From assembly GCA_019119495.1 (NCBI GenBank), contig DWWX01000037.1:1-59906 (forward strand): a stretch of 59,906 bases of DNA, read 5' to 3'. Positions 17,358 to 27,969 of this stretch are shown in pieces (position 1 is the first letter of the stretch; each line of letters starts with the position of its first letter). This DNA comes from Candidatus Gemmiger stercorigallinarum. GTDB taxonomy: Bacteria > Bacillota > Clostridia > Oscillospirales > Ruminococcaceae. A program made the position numbers and the translations under genes. The notes under the pieces are model-generated. The model had not been told where the DNA came from. It made no database searches and saw only the letters and a list, made by a program, of their open reading frames with translations.

Positions 17358-18221
17358 ATGCAGGATCTGGATTTCTGGTTTGGCGAACTGCACACCGACA
17401 ACGTCAAGCTGAGCATCCGGGTGGAGCAGCAGCTGTTCCACGGCGAGAGCGATTTCCAGCGCATCGACGTGTTTGACTCGCCGGAGTTCGGGCGGTTTCT
17501 GACCTCGGACGGCAGCGTGATCTTCTCGGAAAAGGACGAGTTCACCTACGACGAGATGATCGTCCACGTGCCCATGGCGGTGCACCCCAACGTGCGCCGG
17601 GTGCTGGTCCTGGGCGGCGGCGACGGCGGCGTGGCCCGCGAGCTTTCGCAGTATGACGAGATCGAGGTCATCGACGTGGTGGAGCCGGACAAACTGTTTG
17701 TGGACGTCTGCTGCAAATATTTCCCGGACAATGCCTGCGGCCTGCGGGACAGCCGGGTGCGCATCTTTTACGAGGACGGGTTGAAATTCCTGCGCACCAA
17801 GTCGGACGACTACGACCTGATCATCAACGACTGCACCGACCCCTTGGGCCACGCGGCCGGGCTGTTCACCAAGGAGTTCTACGGCAGCTGCTTTAAGGCG
17901 CTGCACGAGGACGGCATCATGGTCTACCAGCACGGCAGCCCCTTCTACGACGAGGACGAGGAGACCTGCCGCGCCATGCACAAGCGGGCCTACCGCAGTT
18001 TCCCCATCAGCCGGGTGTACCAGGCGCACATCCCCACCTGCCCGGCCGGGTACTGGCTGTTCGGCTTTGCCTCGAAAAAATACCATCCGCTGAAGGACTT
18101 TGACGCTGCCCGCTGGGATGCGCGGCATATCAAGACCTGGTACTACTCCACCCACCTGCACCGGGGCGCCTTTATGCTGCCGCGGTATGTGGAGGAACTG
18201 CTGGAGGAGGAGGAAAGCTGA
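17358..18221 (+). CDS. speE: Spermidine synthase-like aminopropyltransferase
   Basis: A 287-aa aminopropyltransferase. The nucleotide-binding motif is VLVLGGGDGGVARE (about residues 82-95), the catalytic region IINDCTDPLG, and the N-terminal signature DVFDSPEFGRFLTSDG. Family members transfer aminopropyl from decarboxylated SAM to putrescine or a related amine. Two deviations are visible: the YHEM/YQEM motif reads YDEM (residues 64-67), and the usual GPGE after DP is GHAA. No SAM decarboxylase (speD) lies in the window, and the operon has an alternative spermidine route next door. The ribosome site AAGGAG lies across the end of speA. Confidence 0.85.
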   Translation: MQDLDFWFGELHTDNVKLSIRVEQQLFHGESDFQRIDVFDSPEFGRFLTSDGSVIFSEKDEFTYDEMIVHVPMAVHPNVRRVLVLGGGDGGVARELSQYDEIEVIDVVEPDKLFVDVCCKYFPDNACGLRDSRVRIFYEDGLKFLRTKSDDYDLIINDCTDPLGHAAGLFTKEFYGSCFKALHEDGIMVYQHGSPFYDEDEETCRAMHKRAYRSFPISRVYQAHIPTCPAGYWLFGFASKKYHPLKDFDAARWDARHIKTWYYSTHLHRGAFMLPRYVEELLEEEES

Positions 18222-18312
18222 ACCGCCTGCATTCCTGATTTTTTACCGTTCCGCCCTTTGAACCCGCAAGTTTGAACCAAATTTTGAACCAAATCAAAAG
18301 GAGTGTATCCCC

Positions 18313-19572
18313 ATGAGCAAACTGCTTGTTATCGGCTGCGGCGGCGTCGCCCAGGTGGCCATCCAGAAATGCTGCCAGAACAGCGGCACTTTCACCGAGC
18401 TGTGCATCGCCAGCCGCACCCTGTCCAAGTGCGACGCGCTGAAAGAAAAGCTGGAGGGCAAGACCGCCACCAAGGTCACCACCGCCCAGGTGGATGCCGA
18501 CGACGTGGAGGCGCTGAAAGCCCTGATCAACAGCTACCAGCCCGACGCCGTGCTGAACGTCGCCCTGCCCTATCAGGACCTGACCATCATGGACGCCTGC
18601 CTGGCCTGCGGCGTGGACTACATCGACACCGCCAACTACGAGCCGGAGGACACCGACGACCCCGCCTGGCGTGCCGTCTACGAAAAACGCTGCCAGGAGG
18701 AGGGCTTTACCGCCTACTTCGATTACAGCTGGCAGTGGGCCTACCGCAAAAAGTTCCAGGACGCCGGCCTGACCGCGATCCTGGGCTCCGGCTTTGATCC
18801 CGGCGTCACCAGCGTGTTCTCGGCCTATGCGCTGAAGCATTATTTTGACGAGATCCACACCATCGACATCCTGGACTGCAACGGCGGCGACCACGGCTAT
18901 CCCTTCGCCACCAACTTCAACCCTGAGATCAACCTGCGCGAGGTCTCGGCCAACGGCAGCTACTGGGAGGACGGCCACTGGGTCGAGACCAAGCCCATGG
19001 AGATCCACCGCACCTACGACTTCCCCCAGGTGGGCGAGAAGGACATGTACCTTTTGCACCACGAGGAGATCGAGTCGCTGGCCAAAAACATCCCCGGTGT
19101 CAAGCGCATCCGCTTCTTTATGACCTTCGGCCAGAGCTACCTGACCCACATGAAGTGTCTGGAGAATGTGGGCATGCTGTCCACCAGCCCGGTGATGTTC
19201 GAGGGCCGCGAGATCGTTCCCATCCAGTTCCTCAAAGCCCTGCTGCCCGACCCGGCCTCGCTGGGCCCCCGCACCGTGGGCAAGACCAACATCGGCTGCA
19301 TCTTTACCGGTGTCAAGGACGGCAAGGAAAAGATCATCTATATCTACAACGTCTGCGACCATCAGGAGTGCTACAAGGAGCTGGGCAGCCAGGCGATCAG
19401 CTACACCACCGGCGTGCCCGCCATGATCGGCGCCGCCCTGGTGGTGAACGGCGCCTGGAAAAAGCCGGGCGTCTTTAACCTGGAGGAGATGGACCCCGAT
19501 CCGTTCATGGAGATGCTGAACCAGTACGGCCTGCCCTGGGTGGCGGACGAGCATCCCGCCACCGTCGAGTAA
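18313..19572 (+). CDS. Carboxy(nor)spermidine dehydrogenase (saccharopine dehydrogenase family)
   Basis: A 419-aa NAD(P)-dependent enzyme. The N-terminal Rossmann motif VIGCGGVAQVAIQKC (residues 5-19) is followed by DYIDTANYEPED and FDYSWQWAYRKKF, typical of CASDH rather than lysine-pathway saccharopine dehydrogenases. It condenses putrescine with aspartate semialdehyde to carboxyspermidine. This choice over Lys1 rests on the adjoining carboxyspermidine decarboxylase gene, 5 bp downstream, and the agmatine-route genes behind it. The start ATG has AAAAGGAG about 9 nt upstream. Confidence 0.9.
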   Translation: MSKLLVIGCGGVAQVAIQKCCQNSGTFTELCIASRTLSKCDALKEKLEGKTATKVTTAQVDADDVEALKALINSYQPDAVLNVALPYQDLTIMDACLACGVDYIDTANYEPEDTDDPAWRAVYEKRCQEEGFTAYFDYSWQWAYRKKFQDAGLTAILGSGFDPGVTSVFSAYALKHYFDEIHTIDILDCNGGDHGYPFATNFNPEINLREVSANGSYWEDGHWVETKPMEIHRTYDFPQVGEKDMYLLHHEEIESLAKNIPGVKRIRFFMTFGQSYLTHMKCLENVGMLSTSPVMFEGREIVPIQFLKALLPDPASLGPRTVGKTNIGCIFTGVKDGKEKIIYIYNVCDHQECYKELGSQAISYTTGVPAMIGAALVVNGAWKKPGVFNLEEMDPDPFMEMLNQYGLPWVADEHPATVE

Positions 19573-19577
19573 GCCCC

Positions 19578-20713
<1,136 letters not shown>

Positions 20714-20714
<1 letters not shown>

Positions 20715-21823
20715 TGGCGCTGCTCTCTACCCTGCCCGCGGCGGACGGCTTTGCCATGCCCGCCGAGTTTGCCCCCCACCGGGCCACCGTGCTGATCTGG
20801 CCGGTGCGCCCCGGCAGCTGGGGGCGGGACCCTTCCGCTGCGCAGAATGCCTTCCTGGACGTGATCCGGGAGATCGCAAAAGGCGAGGACGTTTACCTTC
20901 TGGCCGGCGCCGCCGACCTTGCCGCCGCCCAGGCCGCCGCGGCGGGCATCCCCCGCGTGACGGTGTTTGAGATCGAGAGCGACGACGCCTGGGCGCGGGA
21001 CGTCGGCCCCACCTTTGTGACGGACGGCAGGACGCTGCGGGGCGTCAGCTGGAAATTCAATGCCTGGGGCGGCGAAGTGGACGGCCTGTACGCCAGCTGG
21101 GACAAGGACGACGCCGTGGCGGCCGCCCTGTGCGGCAAGCTGGGGCTTGACTGCTATGACGCCGGGGATTTTGTGCTGGAGGGCGGTTCCATCCATGTGG
21201 ACGGCGAGGGCACCCTGCTGACCACCGAGGCCTGCCTGCTGAGCGCCGGGCGCAACCCGCAGCTGAGCCGGGAGGAAATTGAGCAGAAGCTGGCCGATCA
21301 TCTCGGCATCCGCAAGGTATTGTGGCTGCCGCGGGGCATCTACCAGGACGAGACCAACGAGCATGTGGACAATGTCTGCGCCTTTACCGCTCCCGGCGAG
21401 GTGGTGCTGGCCTGGACCGACGACCAGGACGATCCGCAGTATCCGCTGTCCAAAGCCTGCCTGGACTACCTGCAAACCGCCACCGACGCGGCGGGCCGCA
21501 GGCTGAAGGTGCGGCTGCTGCCCATCCCCGACCACCCCATCCTGTGCACCGAGGCCGACTGCGCCGCCTACGACTTTGCCCCCGGCGAGGACATGCGCCA
21601 GCCGGGCGACCGGCTGGCCGGCAGCTACGCGAACTTTTACATTGCCAACAGCGCGGTGCTGGTGCCCCAGTTCGGCGGCGAGAACGCCGCAAGCGACGCC
21701 CGCGCACTGGGCATTCTGCGGGAAGCTTTCCCCGGCAAACGGGTGGTGGGCATCGCCGCCCGCGCCATTCTGCTGGGCGGCGGCAACATCCACTGTATCA
21801 CCCAGCAGGTGCCGGAAGTTTGA
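20714..21823 (+). CDS. aguA: Agmatine deiminase
   Basis: A 369-aa guanidine-modifying enzyme hydrolysing agmatine to N-carbamoylputrescine and ammonia. Start ATG at 20714 (TGATG overlap with the preceding stop), with GGGAGG 8 nt upstream; a GTG one codon earlier is an alternative. Motifs are MPAEFAPHRATVLIWP near the N-terminus, DDAWARDVGPTF, EGGSIHVDGEG and the C-terminal GGGNIHCITQQ with the nucleophilic cysteine. It acts on the product of SpeA. Confidence 0.95.
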
Positions 21824-21906
21824 CGTTTTGCCTGGATTTGAGAGGGGGGCTTCCCCCTCCTTTCCAGAATCTGGCCAGCTTTGGCCCATACATCAGGAGG
21901 TTTTGT

Positions 21907-22782
<876 letters not shown>

Positions 22783-22815
22783 CCCGCGGCGCCCCGCCGT
22801 CACAAATACCAGCAA

Positions 22816-22869
22816 AGCCCCGGAAGGGCCGCACAGGTGGCGGGCCTTCCGGGGCTGGCTTTTGCTTTT
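22816..22869 (+). terminator. Terminator of the polyamine operon
   Basis: AGCCCCGGAAGG pairs with CCTTCCGGGGCT (22845-22856), followed by GGCTTTTGCTTTT. Confidence 0.88.
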
Positions 22870-22932
22870 GGGCGCGCCGGTGTTCCCGGTGCCGCGCCGC
22901 CGCATCCCTGCCGCGTTTTGCCATATCAACAC

Positions 22933-22972
22933 AAAAAGCCGCGCACCGGAAACCCGGATACGCGGCTTTTCT
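22933..22972. terminator. Terminator downstream of tRNA-Trp (works on both strands)
   Basis: AAAAAGCCGCG and CGCGGCTTTT form a hairpin with A and T runs on both sides. It closes the minus-strand tRNA transcript immediately past the encoded CCA. Confidence 0.85.
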
Positions 22973-23048
22973 TGGCAGGGGTAGAAGGATTCGAACCCTC
23001 GGCACGCGGTTTTGGAGACCGCTGCTCTACCAACTGAGCTATGCCCCT
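22973..23048 (-). tRNA. tRNA-Trp (CCA anticodon)
   Basis: Minus-strand cloverleaf of 76 nt with CCA encoded. Acceptor is AGGGGCA/TACCCCT, D arm GCTCAGTTGGTAGAGC, anticodon loop CTCCAAA giving CCA, T arm GGGTTCGAATCC. The discriminator is G73, as expected for tryptophan. One C-A mismatch is present in the acceptor stem (position 6-67). Confidence 0.96.
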
Positions 23049-23079
23049 ATCTTGCTCCCCTGACGGAGAATGCTATAAT

Positions 23080-23108
23080 AGAATACCCAATTTGCCGGCG
23101 TTTGTCAA
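23080..23108 (-). promoter_or_regulatory. Promoter of tRNA-Trp
   Basis: On the minus strand TTGACA (23108-23103), a 17-bp spacer and TATTCT (23085-23080), about 30 nt before the mature tRNA 5' end. Confidence 0.8.
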
Positions 23109-23212
23109 GGGGTCGGGCGCAAAAAAGTGCATTTTTTTGCCGCACGGCGCGCCGCGGGCTGGCTTTGCCGCAGGGCGGCGCACCGGAAGGCGAAAAATGC
23201 GCGGCCAGGTGA

Positions 23213-23241
23213 TTGAAAACCGCGCACGGATGTGCTATACT
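23213..23241 (+). promoter_or_regulatory. Promoter of yebC
   Basis: TTGAAA at 23213-23218, a 17-bp spacer and TATACT at 23236-23241. Confidence 0.8.
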
Positions 23242-23388
23242 ATCCTATTGTAATATGTGGTTTTGTGCGCCGGCATCGCCCTGCGCACAGGCCTTTGCCC
23301 GCCGCGCCCTGTGCGGCAGCGGCAATAAAATGTGCTGGACCGTGGATCTCGGCCCAGAAAACAAACCAGAATCATAGGGGGAAATTCC

Positions 23389-24126
23389 ATGTCCGGACAC
23401 AGCAAATGGAACAACATCAAGCGCAAGAAAGAAAAGACCGACGGCGCCCGCGCCAAAATCTTTACCAAGATCGGCCGCGAGATCAGCGTCGCCGTGCGTG
23501 AGGGCGGCAGCGACCCGGCCTCCAACAGCAAGCTGGCCGCGCTGATCAGCAAGGCGAAGGCCAACAACGTCCCCAACGACAACATCCAGCGCACCATCAA
23601 GCGCGCCGAGGGCGGCGACCGCACCGAGTACGAGTCCATGACCTACGAGGGCTACGGCCCCGGCGGCATCGCCGTGATGGTCGAGACCCTGACCGACAAC
23701 CGCAACCGCACCGCCGCCAATATGCGCCATTACTTTGACAAGTTCGGCGGCAACCTGGGCAACATGGGCTGCGTGGGCTTTTTGTTCAACCAGAAGGGCG
23801 TGATCACGCTGGATTTGGAGGACAAGGACGCCGACGAGGCCATGATGGACGCTCTGGACGCCGGCGCCGAGGATTTTGACGCCGGTGAGGACGCCGCCGA
23901 GGTCACCACCACGCCGGAAGCTTTCAGCGCGGTGTGCGACGCTTTGCAGCAGAAGGGCTATACCTTCATCTCGGCCGATGTGGCGATGGTCCCCACCACT
24001 ACCACCACCCTGACCGACCCCGACCAGATGGCCAACATGGCCAAGCTGCTGGACGCCCTGGACGACGACGACGACGTGCAGAACGCCTGGCACAACCTGG
24101 AGAACGAGGAAGACCTGGACCGCTGA
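23389..24126 (+). CDS. yebC: YebC/PmpR family translation or transcription factor
   Basis: A 245-aa cytoplasmic protein starting MSGHSKWNNIKRKKEKTD, the invariant TACO1/YebC N-terminus. GYGPGGIAVMVETLTDNRNR and FDKFGGNLGNMGCVGFLF are further family signatures. YebC proteins were described as DNA-binding regulators, and members also help ribosomes at proline-rich sequences. The ATG at 23389 follows GGGGGAAATTCC. Transcribed alone from its own promoter. Confidence 0.96.
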   Translation: MSGHSKWNNIKRKKEKTDGARAKIFTKIGREISVAVREGGSDPASNSKLAALISKAKANNVPNDNIQRTIKRAEGGDRTEYESMTYEGYGPGGIAVMVETLTDNRNRTAANMRHYFDKFGGNLGNMGCVGFLFNQKGVITLDLEDKDADEAMMDALDAGAEDFDAGEDAAEVTTTPEAFSAVCDALQQKGYTFISADVAMVPTTTTTLTDPDQMANMAKLLDALDDDDDVQNAWHNLENEEDLDR

Positions 24127-24187
24127 AAGCGGGGCGGGTCGTTTCCCCGCTTGCCGCCGGAACACGGCAGCCCATATGTTCCTTCCG

Positions 24188-24230
24188 CGGCCTGACGGCG
24201 CCCCCAGCGGGCTGCTGCGGGCCGTTTTTT
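24188..24230 (+). terminator. Terminator after yebC
   Basis: Hairpin closed by CGGCC/GGCCG, with inner pairing, followed by TTTTTT. Confidence 0.75.
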
Positions 24231-24320
24231 GACAGGGCAGGCGCCGCAGCGCGCCGCCCGCTTTGATACATCCAGCCCATCCGGGCCATACTGAAAAAAC
24301 AGACAAAGGAGAATGACCGG

Positions 24321-25946
24321 ATGAAGCAGCAAGTCCCCTGCCCGCACTGCCTGGAGCCGATCGAGATGGATTTTCATGGCGAGTGCCCCCATTGCGGCAA
24401 AAGCCTGGACAACAAAAACCCGGAGGGCGCGCTGCCCTTTGGCACCCAGCTGGCAGGCAAATACACCATTGGCAAATACCTGAGCGCCGACGGCGACGGG
24501 CTGAGCTACCGCGGCGTGAACAATGAGGAAAAGCGGTTTGTGCGCATCAAGGAATATTTCCCTGTGACGCTGTGCAACGGCCGCAGCGCCGACGGCGCGC
24601 TGATGCCCAAGGCCGGGCGCGAGGTGCTGTTCAAGACCAGCCGGATGGACTTTAAGGACCTGTACGACGATTTGTACCGGCTGACGCCGGCCACCGGGCT
24701 TTCCCGCATTGTGGACGTGATTGAGGAGAACAACACCGTCTACGGCGTGGAGGAAAGCGAGAAGGGCATGACGCTGACGCATTACCTGTCGCTGAAATCC
24801 CGGCCGCTGACCCCCGCCGAGGCCCGCACCCTGCTGCAGCCGGTGATGGAGGGAGTGGCGCTTTTGCACAAGTCGGGGCTGATCCACCGGGGCATCTGCC
24901 CGGACAATATCCTTTTGCCCATTGACGGCACCGCCATGCTGACCGGCTACGGCACGCTGGCGCTGCGCACCGGCGGCAGCGAGCTGAAAAGCCAGCTGTA
25001 CGCGGGCTATGCGGCGCCGGAGCAGTATTCGGCGGCGGAATTTTCCGGCCGGTATACCGACGTCTATGCGCTGGCGGCGGTGACCTACCGGCTGGTGACG
25101 GGGCAGACGCCGGTGTCCGCCCCGCAGCGCAAGGTGCGGGACAGCATGGAGACCGCCCACAGCCTGGAATCCAGCGTGCCCACCTACTTTTCGCAGGTGC
25201 TGTCCTGCGCCATGCGGCTGGACCCGGCCAAGCGGATGCAGACCGTGCCGGAACTGATGAGCGCGCTGGCCAACCCCAGCGTGGCCAACGCCATGTTCGA
25301 CACCGGCGAGACGCAGGTCTCCACCAAAAAGATCCTGGGCGCGGCGCTGGTGGTCATTTTTATCCTGGCGGTGCTTCTGCTGTGGAGCCTGCTGGCGCCG
25401 CTGGCGTCCGGCGGCGCCGGGGCGGACAGTTCCTCCGGCGATGTCGCCAGCGGCACGGCGCTGCCCACGCCATCGCCGGAGGAGGACGTGCAGCTGATCC
25501 CCAACTTTGTGGGGCGGAGCTTTGACGAGATCCGCACCAGCGAGCTGTACGCCCGCTACCGCTTTGTGCCCACCGAGGAATACTCCTCGGAATATGCCGA
25601 GGGCGTCATCATGTCGCAGACGCCGGCGGCCAACTCGGTGCAGACCGAGGAAACGCCGGTGATCGAGATCACGGTGAGCCTGGGGAAAAACACGATCGTG
25701 ATGCCCAGGATCATCGACTACGATGAAGCGAACGCCATAGCCACGCTGGACGATTACGACATCCTGTACACCATCATCGACCTGGAATACGACGGCAGCT
25801 ACACCGCCGACCAGGTGGGCAAGGTGGTGCGGTGCAGCGTGGAGCCGGGCGAGGAATTTGACGCCAGCGAGCCCATTGTGGTCTGGGTGGCCGGCCCCAT
25901 CACGGACGACAGCAGCAGTTCTGCCAGTTCCGGCAGCACCGGCTGA
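24321..25946 (+). CDS. Zinc-ribbon / protein-kinase-like / PASTA membrane protein (probable pseudokinase)
   Basis: A 541-aa protein in four parts. (1) A zinc ribbon with CPHC at 7-10 and CPHC at 22-25. (2) A kinase-like domain, about 48-315, with Lys77 (VRIKE) and an APEQY motif. (3) One membrane helix, about 337-358. (4) Two extracellular PASTA domains, about 391-455 and 458-525, then a Ser-rich tail. The catalytic loop reads HRGICPDN (H189-R190-G191), so the catalytic Asp is Gly, and the DFG position reads GYG (209-211). Two of three catalytic residues are missing, so it should be a pseudokinase. PASTA domains bind muropeptides or lipid II, suggesting cell-wall sensing. Start ATG has AAAGGAG upstream. 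Monocistronic, convergent with asnB. Confidence 0.85.
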   Translation: MKQQVPCPHCLEPIEMDFHGECPHCGKSLDNKNPEGALPFGTQLAGKYTIGKYLSADGDGLSYRGVNNEEKRFVRIKEYFPVTLCNGRSADGALMPKAGREVLFKTSRMDFKDLYDDLYRLTPATGLSRIVDVIEENNTVYGVEESEKGMTLTHYLSLKSRPLTPAEARTLLQPVMEGVALLHKSGLIHRGICPDNILLPIDGTAMLTGYGTLALRTGGSELKSQLYAGYAAPEQYSAAEFSGRYTDVYALAAVTYRLVTGQTPVSAPQRKVRDSMETAHSLESSVPTYFSQVLSCAMRLDPAKRMQTVPELMSALANPSVANAMFDTGETQVSTKKILGAALVVIFILAVLLLWSLLAPLASGGAGADSSSGDVASGTALPTPSPEEDVQLIPNFVGRSFDEIRTSELYARYRFVPTEEYSSEYAEGVIMSQTPAANSVQTEETPVIEITVSLGKNTIVMPRIIDYDEANAIATLDDYDILYTIIDLEYDGSYTADQVGKVVRCSVEPGEEFDASEPIVVWVAGPITDDSSSSASSGSTG

Positions 25947-25973
25947 CAGCACTGCCCCCATATCCGATAAAAC

Positions 25974-26024
25974 AGCCAACCACGCCCGCCGCGGTTTGAA
26001 CAGCCGCGGCGGGCGTGGTTGGCT
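25974..26024. terminator. Bidirectional terminator between convergent genes
   Basis: A perfect 21-bp inverted repeat (AGCCAACCACGCCCGCC and on) with a 9-nt loop, flanked by A-rich and T-rich sequence, serving both the kinase-like gene and asnB. Confidence 0.9.
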
Positions 26025-26049
26025 TTATCCTGTTTATCGTTTTCCCGCT

Positions 26050-27930
26050 TTACCGGGCGTAGACCTCGGCGGGCGGGGCGTCGTTGACAAAATAGAGCTC
26101 GTACCAGAGGATGAAGGAGTAGAAGCTCCAGATCTTGGTCATGTTTTTGGCGCGGCCGGCCACGTGGTCGTCCAGCAGCCTGCAAAGCTCTGCGGTGTTG
26201 AAGAACTGCTCCGCCACCGGGCCGGTGAATTTTTCCCGCACCATGGCGGCGTACTTGTCCTGGCGCAGCCAGTCGTTCAGCGGCACCGGGAAGCCCAGCT
26301 TTTTGCGCTTGGCAACGCTGTCCGGCAGCTGCTTGAGCGCAGCGCCGCGCAGGGCGATCTTGGTCTGCTCCTTGCCGCTGCGGTACCGCTGGGGGATGGA
26401 CAGCGCCAGTTCCAGCATCTCGCGGTCAAGGAAGGGCACCCGCAGCTCCAGGCTGTTGGCCATGCTCATGCGGTCGGCCTTGAGCAGGATGTCGTAGAGC
26501 ATCCAGGTGTGCATATCCACCCACTGCAGCTGGGTGGGTTCGTCCAGGCCGGCCACCTTGTCAAAGTAGGGCTTGAAGTATTCCTCCGGCCGTTTGGAGC
26601 GGTAGTCCTTTTTCAGATAACGGTCCCGCTCCTCCGGCGAGGCGAACACGTAGTTGGCCCGCATATACCGCTGCCAGGGCTGCATGGCGCCCCGCACCAG
26701 GAAATGCTTGCCCTTGAACTCCGGCAGTTTGGCGGCGATGGCCCCGGCGGCTTTGCGCAGCGGCGCGGGGACCTTTTTCTCGTAGTCCATAAAGTGGACG
26801 GCCTGGCAGTACATGGGGTAGCCGCCGAACAGCTCGTCGGCGCCCTCGCCGGAGAGGACCACCTTGACATACTTGCGGGCGTTTTGGGCCAGGAAATAGA
26901 GCGGCACCTCGGCGGGGTTGGGCATCGGCTCGTCCAGATACCACTGGATGACCCGGTTGGCCTCAAAAAACTGGTCGGCGTCCACCAGGTTGGAGATGTT
27001 GGGCACACCGATCTCCTTCGAGAACTCCTGCGCGTAGGGCAGCTCGGAGTACTGCTCCTCGGTATAGCCCACCGAGAAGCTCTTGACATGGGGCGTGCCC
27101 TTGGCCACCTCGTTGACCACAAAGCTGGAATCCACGCCGGAGGAGAGGAAGCAGCCCACCTCCACGTCGGCAATCTGGTGGGCGGCCACGCTCTCGGCAA
27201 AGGTGTCGGTGATGCGCTGCTCCCACTCTTCCAGGGTGGGGGCCTCGTCGATGTGGTAGCGGATGTCGTAGTAACGGCGCACATCCAGCCTGCCGGCGTG
27301 CCAGGTGAACATATGGGCGCCGGGCAGCTTGTAGACATTTTGGAACATCGTTTCCTCGTTGGGGATATACTCGATGCTCAGATATTCGGGCAGGCGCTGC
27401 TCGTTGAGTTCCTTTTTGAAGTCCGGGTGGGCCAGAAAGCTCTTGATCTCGGAGCCGAACAGGAACAGGCCGTCCACATTGTAATAGTAAAACGGCTTGA
27501 TGCCGAAGATGTCCCGCGCGCCGAACAGGGTCCTGGTCCTGGTATCCCAAAGCACAAAGGTGAACATGCCGCGCAGGCGGGCAGGCAGGCCGTCGCCCCA
27601 CTGCTCGTAGCCGTGCAGCAGCACCTCGGTGTCGCTGCGGGTGGAAAAGGTGTGGCCGGCGGCGATCAGCTCCTTGCGCAGCGACTGGAAATTGTAGATC
27701 TCGCCGTTGAAGATGACGGCCAGGCTGCCGTCCTCGTTGAACATGGGCTGTTTGCCGCCCTCCAGGTCGATGATGGACAGGCGGCGGTGGCCCAGCGCCA
27801 CCTGGTCGTCCACATAGTAGCCCTCGCCGTCCGGGCCGCGGTAGACGATGCGGTCGGCCATCGCCTTGACGATGCGCCTGGCTTCCTCCGCGTCATGATG
27901 CGCCCTGGCAAAGCCGGTGATACCGCACAT
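26050..27930 (-). CDS. asnB: Asparagine synthase (glutamine-hydrolysing) family protein
   Basis: A 626-aa two-domain amidotransferase. The glutaminase domain starts MCGITGFARAHH with the nucleophilic Cys2, and has YRGPDGEG and FNGEIYNFQ. The synthetase domain has the ATP pyrophosphatase loop LSSGVDSSFV and GEGADELFGGYP. It amidates aspartate or, in cell-wall-linked members (AsnB of B. subtilis, LtsA), carboxyl groups of peptidoglycan. It follows the ATP-grasp gene by 39 bp on the same strand and has a paralogue at 29472, which raises the cell-wall possibility. The ribosome site is GGGGAGGGG. Confidence 0.92.
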   Translation of the reverse strand: MCGITGFARAHHDAEEARRIVKAMADRIVYRGPDGEGYYVDDQVALGHRRLSIIDLEGGKQPMFNEDGSLAVIFNGEIYNFQSLRKELIAAGHTFSTRSDTEVLLHGYEQWGDGLPARLRGMFTFVLWDTRTRTLFGARDIFGIKPFYYYNVDGLFLFGSEIKSFLAHPDFKKELNEQRLPEYLSIEYIPNEETMFQNVYKLPGAHMFTWHAGRLDVRRYYDIRYHIDEAPTLEEWEQRITDTFAESVAAHQIADVEVGCFLSSGVDSSFVVNEVAKGTPHVKSFSVGYTEEQYSELPYAQEFSKEIGVPNISNLVDADQFFEANRVIQWYLDEPMPNPAEVPLYFLAQNARKYVKVVLSGEGADELFGGYPMYCQAVHFMDYEKKVPAPLRKAAGAIAAKLPEFKGKHFLVRGAMQPWQRYMRANYVFASPEERDRYLKKDYRSKRPEEYFKPYFDKVAGLDEPTQLQWVDMHTWMLYDILLKADRMSMANSLELRVPFLDREMLELALSIPQRYRSGKEQTKIALRGAALKQLPDSVAKRKKLGFPVPLNDWLRQDKYAAMVREKFTGPVAEQFFNTAELCRLLDDHVAGRAKNMTKIWSFYSFILWYELYFVNDAPPAEVYAR

Positions 27931-27969
27931 GGCGGTCCCCTCCCCTCTTTCTGGTCGTGGGTCAAAAGA

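Larger units (their letters stand above)
23049..23388. other. Divergent promoter region between tRNA-Trp and yebC
   Basis: No gene. It holds the tRNA-Trp promoter on the minus strand and the yebC promoter on the plus strand, and a yebC leader of about 140 nt in which I see no known motif. Confidence 0.7.

Noticed and set aside
24321-25946. Active PrkC-type serine/threonine kinase
   Set aside because: The HRD and DFG aspartates are replaced by Gly and a non-acidic residue, so activity is unlikely.
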